This document shows positions 17,211-22,746 of a stretch of DNA of 22,746 nt, piece after piece. Origin of the DNA: CAZBGL01 sp964491375. GTDB taxonomy: Bacteria > Desulfobacterota > Deferrisomatia > Deferrisomatales > Deferrisomataceae. The notes under the pieces are model-generated. The model saw nothing but the letters and a program-made list of their open reading frames with translations. It was not told where the DNA came from and did not search any database. The DNA lies in NCBI GenBank assembly GCA_964491375.1, contig CAZBGL010000180.1, positions 1 to 22,746 on the forward strand, in the 5' to 3' direction. Position numbers and translations under genes: made by a program. Every line of letters starts with the position of its first letter. The stretch's first letter is position 1.

Positions 17211-17257
17211 TTCGAACGATATCGAATTAGACTACACGAGCTCGCTTCGATACACAA
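17211..17257 (-). promoter_or_regulatory. Candidate promoter and dyad upstream of the TSUP-fmdE unit
   Basis: On the minus strand TTGTGT (17252-17257) is followed after 17 nt by TAGTCT (17229-17234), giving a transcription start near 17222. At that point lies CGATATCG (17217-17224) within TTCGA/TCGAA arms (17211-17215 and 17222-17226). The CGATAT hexamer is shared with the dyad at the arsR start. The promoter matches consensus only partly, so it is tentative. Confidence 0.45.
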
Positions 17258-17281
17258 GGATTGTTCCGCGTGACACGGACT

Positions 17282-17310
17282 TTGTTCCCCTAGATCTTCT
17301 GTGGTACCCT
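17282..17310 (+). promoter_or_regulatory. Candidate arsR promoter
   Basis: TTGTTC (17282-17287) and TACCCT (17305-17310) are separated by 17 nt and would start transcription near 17317, immediately before the dyad at 17318-17339. The hexamers match consensus moderately. The surrounding sequence is distinctly A+T-richer than the genes. Confidence 0.5.
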
Positions 17311-17317
17311 GTTCGTC

Positions 17318-17339
17318 CATATCGCTGGATGACGATATG
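17318..17339 (+). promoter_or_regulatory. Probable ArsR operator overlapping the arsR start codon
   Basis: CATATCG (17318-17324) and CGATATG (17333-17339) are perfect 7-bp inverted arms with an 8-base spacer. The right arm includes the ATG of arsR. ArsR-family repressors bind imperfect dyads of this size near the transcription start, so this is the best operator candidate. ArsR bound here would block its own transcription, with release by arsenite. Confidence 0.65.
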
Positions 17340-17678
17340 AACCGAATGGTCGCAGCAGCGAAGGCCCTGTCCGACGAGTCCAGGCTGAAGGTCTTGTGGC
17401 TCCTGGAGCACCGGACCCTGTGCGTCTGCGAGATCCAGGCCGTGCTGGGGCTCGCCCAGTCCACGGTGAGCCGCCACATGCAGATCCTGGAAGACGCCGG
17501 ATTCGTGGTCTCGGAGCGCAACGGCCCGTGGAAGGACTACCGCCTGAACCCGGCACCCCCCCCGTTCGTTCAGGGGCTCCTGGCCCAGGTACGCCTGGCC
17601 GGGGAATCCCACCCGGAGGCGCGGAACCTCCGGGAACGGGCGGCCGGGGTAGACCGGGCAAGCCTGTGCGCGGGCTGA
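17337..17678 (+). CDS. arsR: ArsR-family arsenite-responsive repressor
   Basis: The 113-aa product is a winged-helix repressor: KALSDESRLKVLWLLEHRTLCVCEIQAVLGLAQSTVSRHMQILEDAGFV contains the helix-turn-helix (AQSTVSRHMQIL), and Cys29 and Cys31 form the CVC arsenite-binding motif in its first helix region. A third cysteine, Cys111, sits at the C-terminus and could complete a three-thiol site; that is inference. I chose the ATG at 17337; a GTG at 17301 in frame would add 12 residues but lacks a ribosome site and lies in the promoter. The gene leads arsC and acr3 and probably represses the operon until As(III) binds. Confidence 0.93.
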   Translation: MNRMVAAAKALSDESRLKVLWLLEHRTLCVCEIQAVLGLAQSTVSRHMQILEDAGFVVSERNGPWKDYRLNPAPPPFVQGLLAQVRLAGESHPEARNLRERAAGVDRASLCAG

Positions 17679-17707
17679 AGGACCGCCGCCCCGCCGGAGG
17701 GAACCCC

Positions 17708-18136
17708 GTGGCCGACCGAAAAGAAAGGGTCCTGTTCCTTTGTACCGGAAACGCGTGCCGCAGCCAGATGGCCGAGGGATGGCTGAGGCACCTGGGAGGG
17801 GATCGCTACGAGGTGTTCTCGGCCGGCATCCGGCCCCAGGGCTTGAACCCGTTGGCGATCCAGGTCATGGCCGAGGCCGGGGTGGACATCTCGGCCCACA
17901 GGAGCGAGCCCGTGGACCGATATCTGGATCGGGAGTTCGACCTGGTGATCACGGTGTGCGACGGGGCCCTGGAGTCGTGCCCCGCGTTCACGGGCCGTGT
18001 AAGGGAGCGCCGCCATTGGCCGTTTGACGACCCGGCCGCGGCCACCGGCACCGAGGAGGAGGTGTTCTCGGTGTTCCGCCGGGTGCGCGACGAGATCCGG
18101 CAACGGGTGGAAGCGTTCCTGAGGGAGGCGGACTAG
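17708..18136 (+). CDS. arsC: Arsenate reductase, thioredoxin-coupled LMW-PTP type
   Basis: ArsC reduces arsenate to arsenite. The 142-aa product has the low-molecular-weight phosphatase P-loop CTGNACRSQ with nucleophile Cys12 and Arg18, and the relay pair Cys84 and Cys91 (CDGALESC), the spacing typical of thioredoxin-dependent ArsC of the plasmid pI258 type. The general acid is in the DDP at 107-109. The GTG at 17708 is preceded by GGAGG seven bases upstream and leaves 29 bp after arsR. acr3 follows after 2 bp, so its arsenite product is handed to a dedicated exporter. Confidence 0.95.
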   Translation: MADRKERVLFLCTGNACRSQMAEGWLRHLGGDRYEVFSAGIRPQGLNPLAIQVMAEAGVDISAHRSEPVDRYLDREFDLVITVCDGALESCPAFTGRVRERRHWPFDDPAAATGTEEEVFSVFRRVRDEIRQRVEAFLREAD

Positions 18137-18138
18137 GC

Positions 18139-19215
18139 ATGTCCCGGGGCGTGGCCAAGAGGCTTTCGTTCCTCGACCGCTACCTCACCCTCTGGATCTT
18201 CCTGGCCATGGGGGTGGGGGTGGCGTGGGGGTATCTCTTCCCCGGCGTACGCAACGCCGTCGACGCCCTCCAGGTGGGCACCACCAACGTCCCCATCGCC
18301 CTCGGACTCGTCCTCATGATGTACCCGCCGCTGGCCAAGGTGCGCTACGAGGAGCTGCCCCGGGTGTTCCGGAACACCAAGGTCCTCGTCCTTTCGCTCG
18401 TCCAAAACTGGGTCGTGGGGCCGGTGCTCATGTTCGCGCTGGCCGTGACCCTGCTCCGGGGGTATCCGGAGTACATGGTGGGGCTCATCCTGATCGGGCT
18501 CGCCCGGTGCATCGCCATGGTGATCGTGTGGAACGACCTGGCCGACGGCGACCGGGAGTACTGCGCCGGTCTGGTGGCGTTCAACTCGGTCTTCCAGGTG
18601 CTCTTCTACTCGGTATACGCCTGGTTCTTCATCACCTGGCTCCCGCCGAAGCTGGGTCTGGGCGAGGCCATCGTGGTGGACATCTCGATGGGCCAGATCG
18701 CCGAGAGCGTGTTCATCTACCTGGGTATCCCGTTCCTCGCGGGCATGATTTCCCGGTTCGCGGGTGTGAGGCTCAAGGGCCGGGAGTGGTACGAGGCCCG
18801 GTTCATTCCCAGGATCAGCCCGATCACCCTGATCGCCCTCCTGTTCACCATCCTCGTCATGTTCAGCCTGAAAGGCGAGTACATCGTCCAGCTTCCCCTC
18901 GACGTGGTGCGCATCGCGGTGCCGCTCACGATCTACTTCTTCGTGATGTTCTTCGTGTCGTTCTGGATGAGCCGCAAGGTGGGCGCACCCTACGGCCAGA
19001 CCGCGACCCTGTCGTTCACGGCCGCCTCGAACAACTTCGAGCTCGCGATCGCGGTGGCCGTGGCCGTGTTCGGCATCGACTCGGGCCAGGCCTTCGCCGC
19101 CGTGATCGGCCCCCTGGTGGAGGTGCCCGTGCTGATCAGCCTGGTGGGCGTGGCCCTGCGGTTGCGGGAAAAACGTCCCGGCGTGGCCGATCTTCCCTCT
19201 GGGGTCCGGGGCTGA
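18139..19215 (+). CDS. acr3: ACR3-type arsenite efflux permease
   Basis: Acr3 exports arsenite across the inner membrane. The 358-aa product has about ten hydrophobic segments and the family signatures GLARCIAMVIVWNDLADGD, with Cys124 matching the essential cysteine of studied Acr3 proteins, and TAASNNFELAIAVA, with Glu301 matching the conserved membrane glutamate. The ATG at 18139 comes two bases after the arsC stop; GGAGG lies about ten bases upstream. It completes a compact arsR-arsC-acr3 set. After the stop, the same frame continues for 50 codons to a TAA at 19366; I regard this as untranslated. Confidence 0.96.
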   Translation: MSRGVAKRLSFLDRYLTLWIFLAMGVGVAWGYLFPGVRNAVDALQVGTTNVPIALGLVLMMYPPLAKVRYEELPRVFRNTKVLVLSLVQNWVVGPVLMFALAVTLLRGYPEYMVGLILIGLARCIAMVIVWNDLADGDREYCAGLVAFNSVFQVLFYSVYAWFFITWLPPKLGLGEAIVVDISMGQIAESVFIYLGIPFLAGMISRFAGVRLKGREWYEARFIPRISPITLIALLFTILVMFSLKGEYIVQLPLDVVRIAVPLTIYFFVMFFVSFWMSRKVGAPYGQTATLSFTAASNNFELAIAVAVAVFGIDSGQAFAAVIGPLVEVPVLISLVGVALRLREKRPGVADLPSGVRG

Positions 19216-19582
19216 CCGCCCGGTAGGCCCTCCTCGTGTCGGCAGCGGGGTCGGGACGCTCCGTGCCCCTCCGGGCCGCCGGCGGCCCCGGCCCCCCCCG
19301 GCGTGCGGCCGTTGGAGAGATCCTCCCGAGAGGAGCATGAACGCATGCGCCAGGAATTGGAGAAGTAACCCCGCCCCGGGGCATCGGGTTCGCCGTCGAC
19401 GGGTGTATCGGGAGGAGCCTCCCCAGGACCGCGTCCAGGCGCCCGACAAAGTGCTCGCCCAGCGCATCGTCGAACTCGGCGATCACCGGTGAGTCCGTCC
19501 CCGGGACGGCCCCAAGAGGCGTTTCCCCCCGCGGGGATCCCCGGCCCAGCCAGCGGACGTCCCCGCAGACGAGAAACCCCAT
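19136..19582 (-). CDS. Short unknown ORF downstream of selD, probably truncated
   Basis: This frame (148 codons) starts with an ATG at 19582 that overlaps the selD stop in TGATG, suggesting coupled translation. I do not recognise the product. The first 71 or so codons look truly coding: hydrophobic and acidic residues alternate (VIAEFDDALGEHFVGRLDAVLGRLLP) and third positions are about 90% G or C with second positions far lower. Near 19370 this bias stops abruptly and the rest (VTSPIPGACVHAPL onward) is compositionally unlike a gene and runs antisense into the end of acr3. It may be a gene cut by a frameshift or deletion, or a short protein whose stop was lost. Confidence 0.35.
   Translation of the reverse strand: MGFLVCGDVRWLGRGSPRGETPLGAVPGTDSPVIAEFDDALGEHFVGRLDAVLGRLLPIHPSTANPMPRGGVTSPIPGACVHAPLGRISPTAARRGGPGPPAARRGTERPDPAADTRRAYRAVSPGPQREDRPRRDVFPATAGPRPPG
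19216..19369. other. Region between acr3 and the ORF downstream of selD
   Basis: No certain gene is seen. A perfect palindrome, GGGCCGCCGGCGGCCC (19273-19288), lies 58 nt after the acr3 stop and may fold as a weak terminator hairpin without a T tract. Near 19306-19368 on the plus strand a short protein-like run (REEHERMRQELEK then TAA) is in the acr3 frame; its meaning is unclear. Confidence 0.4.
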
Positions 19583-20637
19583 CAGTCCACGACCACCACG
19601 GCCGGCTCGCCGGCCTCCACCCGGCCGACCACCGCGGCCCAGGGCACGCCGGCCCCGTGCAGGTCGTCCACCAGGACCCGGGCCTGGCCCTCCGGCAGGG
19701 AGATCAGGAGTCCTCCCGAGGTCTGGGGGTCCACCAGGAGCTCTTCCTCCTCGGGCCGGAGCGAGGCCCGAACCACCAGCCGCTCGCCGCAGACCCGGCG
19801 GTTGCCGGCGTTCGAGCCCGTGGTCACGCCCGCGGCGTACATCTCGGCCGCGGCCGGGTACAGGGGGAGCGCCCGGAACGAGACCGCAAGCCTCACCCCC
19901 GAGCCGATGGCCATCTCCAGGGCGTGACCGGCGAACCCGAACCCGGTGATGTCCGTGAGGGCGCGCACCTCGTACCGGAGGGCCGTCTCCAGGGGGACCC
20001 GGTTCAGGGCCGCCGCCACGGGCAGCACCGCGTCTTCCAGCAGATCCCTCGGGTACTTCCCCGCCCGGTTGGCGTTGAAGATGACCCCACTGCCCAGGGG
20101 CTTGGTGAGCACCAGAGCGTCTCCGGGACGGGCGCCGCGGTTCGTGAGCACCCGGTCCGGGTGGACCACCCCCGTGACCGCCAGGCCGTACTTGGGCTCG
20201 GGATCGTCCACCGTGTGGCCCCCGGCCAGGCACGCCCCGGCCTCGGCCACCTTCTCGGCCCCGCCCCGGAGCATGTCCCGCAGGATGCCCGGGTCCAGGG
20301 TGCCGGCCGGGAAGTTCACCAGGTTGAGCGCGGTCACGGGGCGGCCGCCCATGGCCCAGACGTCCGACAGGGAGTTGGCCGCTGCGATCCGGCCGAACCA
20401 GACCGGGTCGTCCACCACCGGCGTGATGTAGTCCACGGTGGTCACCAAGGCCACCTCCGGGGCCACCCGGTACACGGCGGCGTCGTCCGAGGTCTCGAAC
20501 CCCACCAGCAGGTCGGGGTGGTCGCACCGGGGGAGGTGTCTCAGCGCATCCGACAGGACCGTCGGATCCACCTTGGCCGCTCACCCGCAGGTGCGCGACA
20601 CGCCCATCAGGGTCTTTTTCCTCCGAAACGGGTTCAT
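19582..20637 (-). CDS. selD: Selenophosphate synthetase, selenocysteine-containing
   Basis: SelD makes selenophosphate from selenide and ATP, the selenium donor for Sec-tRNA and selenouridine. The 351-aa product reads through an in-frame TGA at 20581-20583 as Sec19. The N-terminus around it is TCG-Sec-AAKVDP; Sec19 and Lys22 align with the catalytic Cys17 and Lys20 of E. coli SelD, and other bacteria have C/U-A-A-K here. Asp51-Asp52 (TSDDAAVY), GGHTVDD, TDITGFGFAGHALEMA and DPQTSGGLL follow. The ATG at 20637 has AGGAGGAGG (20642-20650) upstream. Without read-through, translation would have to start at a GTG at 20571 and the enzyme would lack its catalytic residues. The gene follows a TSUP permease by 16 bp. 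Confidence 0.95.
20548..20567 (-). promoter_or_regulatory. Bacterial SECIS-like hairpin in selD
   Basis: On the minus strand, 13 nt after the TGA, ATCCGAC (20567-20561) pairs perfectly with GTCGGAT (20554-20548) around a GGTCCT apical loop. The loop contains the GU pair that SelB recognises (E. coli fdhF has AGGUCU), and it starts 20 nt after the UGA, close to the 17 nt of fdhF. The stem can be extended below a G-G mismatch by three or four pairs (to 20572 and 20543). Its place and loop strongly support Sec insertion. Confidence 0.88.
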
Positions 20638-20653
20638 CGCGCCTCCTCCTCTC

Positions 20654-21442
20654 TCATCCCCCCGGACCCGGCCCGAACAGGTCCCAGGCGATCCGCGCAC
20701 ACGCGCCCACGAGCACCAGCCCCAACACCCACCGCAACACCCGGGTGGGAGTGCGGTGATGCCACCGGCTCCCCACCCGCGCGCCCGGCACCACGCCGGC
20801 CACGAGCACCAGGGCCAGCCCGAAGGGCACCTGCCCGGTGAGGGCCTTCCCCAGGAACCCGGCCACGGACGAGGCGCTCACGATCACCAGGTTGCTCCCC
20901 ATGGCCACGCGCAGCGGCACCCCGAGCAACCCGGTCATGGCCGGCACGAGCAGGAACGATCCCCCCTGCCCCGCCAACCCGCCGAGGAACCCCACGGACG
21001 AGGCGATGGCCACCGCGCCCGGGCGGGAGAACGCAGTCCCACCGGCCTCTGGTTCGGCCGGAAGCGGCACGGGCCGGAACAACAGAGCCACGGCCGCCAC
21101 CACCAGGGAACCGAACACCGCCAGCAACGCCTCGTGGGAAACGTACCGGGAAAACCCCGCCCCGGCCAGGGCGGCCAGGAAGATCGCCGGGGCCATCGCG
21201 GACGCGAGGCCCCGGTCCACCGTGCCGCGCCGCACGTGGGACAACGCACCCACCACCCCTGCCACCAGGGCCTGGGTGATCGTGAGCCCGCTGACCGAGT
21301 GCATGGACAGGGCGGGCAACCCCAGGGCGGGCGGCACGTAGAGCAGCAACGGCGCGGCCAGGATCCCGCCGCCGATCCCGAGCAAGCCGGACAACGCGCC
21401 GGCCGCGAACCCGATGCCAGCCACCGCGAGCGCCAGAGCCAT
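20654..21442 (-). CDS. TSUP (TauE/SafE) family membrane permease upstream of selD
   Basis: The 262-aa product has about eight hydrophobic segments and the paired TSUP motifs GLLGIGGGILAAPLLLY (residues about 19-35) and GGLAGQGGSFLLVPAM in the second half. It is a different TSUP subtype from the one beside the ars operon: the first motif is GIGGG rather than GQGGG, and the second GQGGS. TSUP substrates are small sulfur oxyacids. Its tight linkage to selD (16 bp) suggests a selenium compound such as selenite, but this is inference. The ATG at 21442 has no clear ribosome site; a 5-bp hairpin, GGGGC with GCCCC, ends right at the start codon and could control access to it. Confidence 0.9.
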   Translation of the reverse strand: MALALAVAGIGFAAGALSGLLGIGGGILAAPLLLYVPPALGLPALSMHSVSGLTITQALVAGVVGALSHVRRGTVDRGLASAMAPAIFLAALAGAGFSRYVSHEALLAVFGSLVVAAVALLFRPVPLPAEPEAGGTAFSRPGAVAIASSVGFLGGLAGQGGSFLLVPAMTGLLGVPLRVAMGSNLVIVSASSVAGFLGKALTGQVPFGLALVLVAGVVPGARVGSRWHHRTPTRVLRWVLGLVLVGACARIAWDLFGPGPGG

Positions 21443-21518
21443 GGGGCCAGGCTAGCCCCGTGAAAACGAAAAGAGAAATGGATTGTTTTTCTTGTCTCTA
21501 TTTAGATAATTTATCCAC
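21443..21518. promoter_or_regulatory. A+T-rich divergent control region with a GATAATTTATC palindrome
   Basis: These 76 bp separate the TSUP-selD unit (-) from the LysR gene (+) and are strikingly A+T-rich. A perfect 11-base palindrome GATAATTTATC lies at 21505-21515, four bases before the lysR ATG. LysR regulators bind interrupted dyads containing T-N11-A in such regions, so this is a good operator candidate. TAGATAAT at 21503-21510 may also serve as a -10, in which case the lysR mRNA would be nearly leaderless. Confidence 0.5.
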
Positions 21519-22490
21519 ATGGATCTCGGGCGCCTCACCCTGCACCAACTTCGGGTGTTCCGGGCCGTGGCCCGGCACCGGAGCTTCACCCGGGCGGGCG
21601 AGGAACTGGGCCTCACCCAACCGGCGGTGTCCGCCCAGGTCCGGACGCTGACCAAGCTCCTGGGGCTTCCCCTGGTGGACTCGCTGGGGAAACGGGTGCA
21701 TCTCACCGACGCGGGCCAGGTCCTGCTGGAGCACGCCGAACGGGTCGAGGCCGCCGTACAGCACCTGGGGGAGGCGCTGGAGGCGCTGCGGGGGGGGGCC
21801 CGGGGCCGGGTGCGGGTGGGGGCGAGCACCTCCATCGGCACGTACCTGTTTCCGTTTCTCATCGCCGAGTTCATGTCCCGCCATCCCGGGATCCGGGTGG
21901 ACCTGGCGATCCAGAACTCGGAGGGCATCCAGCAGGGGGTTCTGCGCGGCGACGTGGACGTGGGCTACGTGGGCACGGCCGTGGCCGACCCGCGCCTGGA
22001 GGCCCGGCCGTTCCTGGAGGAGGAGATCTTTTTCGCCTGCGCCCCCACCCATCCCCTCGCCTCCCGGCGGCGCGTGTCGCCCGCGGAGCTCGGGGCCCAC
22101 CCCGTGTTCGTGCGCGAACCCGGGTCGGCCACGCGCCGCACCATGGAGGCCCTGTGCCGGCAGCGAGGGGTGGTCTTCCCCCACGTGGTGCAACTCGGGT
22201 CGGTGGAGGCCATCAAGCACTGCGTGATCGCAGGCCTGGGGGTCTCCTACTTCTCGGAGCTCACCGTGCGAAGCGAACGGGCCGCGGGGCGACTCGTCCG
22301 GCTCCGGGTCCCCGATCTCCAGCCCCGGCGGACCTTCTTCCAGATCGTCCACAGGGACAAGCGCGTCTTCGGCCCCCTGGAACGGTTCACCGGGTTCGCC
22401 CGGCGATACGCCGAGGCCGCACGGGCCGGGGGGCTGCCCCCCGTCTCTTCCGCCACCGCCCGGCCCGCCCCGGACACGGCCGTCCCCTGA
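21519..22490 (+). CDS. LysR-family transcriptional regulator divergent from TSUP-selD
   Basis: The 323-aa product has an N-terminal winged helix-turn-helix (LHQLRVFRAVARHRSFTRAGEELGLTQPAVSAQVRTL; helix-turn-helix at residues 24-43), a linker helix, and a periplasmic-binding-like effector domain from about residue 90 (RVRVGASTSIGTYLFPFLI, then GVLRGDVDVGYVG and IAGLGVSYFSE). It resembles the CbbR/CysB-CysL side of the family, which senses small metabolites. Divergent placement is the usual LysR pattern, so it probably controls the TSUP-selD unit and itself. LysR regulators linked to selenium metabolism are known, and selD linkage fits that, but membership needs a profile search. There is no Shine-Dalgarno before the ATG at 21519. 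The last 25 residues are a Pro/Ala-rich tail. Confidence 0.92.
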   Translation: MDLGRLTLHQLRVFRAVARHRSFTRAGEELGLTQPAVSAQVRTLTKLLGLPLVDSLGKRVHLTDAGQVLLEHAERVEAAVQHLGEALEALRGGARGRVRVGASTSIGTYLFPFLIAEFMSRHPGIRVDLAIQNSEGIQQGVLRGDVDVGYVGTAVADPRLEARPFLEEEIFFACAPTHPLASRRRVSPAELGAHPVFVREPGSATRRTMEALCRQRGVVFPHVVQLGSVEAIKHCVIAGLGVSYFSELTVRSERAAGRLVRLRVPDLQPRRTFFQIVHRDKRVFGPLERFTGFARRYAEAARAGGLPPVSSATARPAPDTAVP

Positions 22491-22603
22491 CCTCCGGAAG
22501 GGACGGCGTCGTTTCCCACCCCCCTTGCGGGCTTGCCGGTTCCGGGGTCCACGGTAGTCTTCCCCTCCGCTACCCGTGTCCATCCCGCACCGAGGAGACC
22601 CCC

Positions 22604-22746
22604 ATGAGCAGCCAAGCGTTCGAACACCTTCTTCCGTCCGTGATATCGCTTCTCACCACGTACGGGTTGCGCGTGCTCGGCGCAGCGGCCATCCTGCTGG
22701 CCGGAAGGCTCGGAGCCCACATCACCTCGCGGCTGGTCCGCACGGC
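22604..22746 (+). CDS. Probable MscS-type mechanosensitive channel, N-terminal part
   Basis: Only the first 47 codons are in the window. They start MSSQAFEHLLPSVISLLTTY and run into a hydrophobic segment GLRVLGAAAILLAGRLGAHI followed by TSRLVRTA, the usual first transmembrane helix and basic exit of MscS-family small-conductance channels. These channels open under membrane tension on osmotic down-shock. GGAG lies about seven bases before the ATG. The family call rests on this helix and gene length cannot be checked, so confidence is moderate. It is 113 bp after the lysR stop. Confidence 0.6.
   Translation, partial: MSSQAFEHLLPSVISLLTTYGLRVLGAAAILLAGRLGAHITSRLVRT

Noticed and set aside
17301..17336. 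GTG at 17301 as the arsR start
   Set aside because: There is no Shine-Dalgarno before it, and the 12 extra residues are unlike ArsR N-termini; the region fits a promoter and operator better.
19213..19215. acr3 TGA as another selenocysteine codon
   Set aside because: Acr3 is already full length at 358 aa, the downstream frame has no Acr3 residues, and I saw no SECIS-like hairpin with a GU loop at the right distance after it.
19337..19492. Plus-strand 51-codon ORF starting at an ATG after AGAGGAG
   Set aside because: Its base pattern by codon position (first positions richer in G/C than third) is that of the antisense of the minus-strand ORF, and the product is Arg-rich without family features.

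Overview
The window is very GC-rich bacterial DNA with strongly GC-biased third codon positions, short intergenic gaps and many ATGA/GTGA stop-start overlaps. The TatD/radical SAM fusion, the OmpA/TSP3/DUF4398 lipoproteins, the FmdE-like protein and a selenocysteine-containing SelD all suggest a high-GC Desulfobacterota/Deltaproteobacteria-type organism. That placement is an inference from gene content; no 16S or other phylogenetic marker was tested.

Layout. (1) 1-647: no gene recognised; it holds a 28-bp direct repeat and a perfect 15-bp inverted repeat near 555-604. (2) 648-12654, minus strand: a long housekeeping gene train read from right to left, rplU-rpmA-obg-proB-proA-nadD-rsfS-gpsA-tmk-holB-ricT-metG-tatD/radical SAM. 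It is driven at least in part by a clear sigma70-type promoter at 12711-12739 (TTGACA, 17 nt, TATAGT). (3) 12810-15651: cell-envelope genes, namely a polyglycine lipoprotein (-), then a divergent pair (+) of a short DUF4398-type lipoprotein and a DUF4398-TSP3-OmpA lipoprotein. (4) 15695-19215: an FmdE-like protein and a TSUP permease (-) diverging from an arsR-arsC-acr3 arsenic resistance operon (+). Similar dyad sequences lie near both predicted transcription starts. (5) 19582-22490: a TSUP permease followed by selD (-), diverging from a LysR-type regulator (+). (6) 22604 to the end: the start of a probable MscS-type channel.

Main discovery. selD is longer than its uninterrupted reading frame. 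It starts at an ATG at 20637 with a strong Shine-Dalgarno and reads through an in-frame TGA (20581-20583), giving Cys-Gly-Sec-Ala-Ala-Lys at the expected catalytic position. A bacterial SECIS-like hairpin with a GGUCCU apical loop follows immediately. The selenophosphate synthetase is therefore itself a selenoprotein, and the organism must decode UGA as Sec with genes outside this window. The TSUP permease 16 nt upstream of selD and the divergent LysR regulator make a candidate selenium uptake and control module. Together with the arsenic genes and the second TSUP/FmdE pair, the right third of the window looks like a cluster for handling oxyanions and chalcogens.
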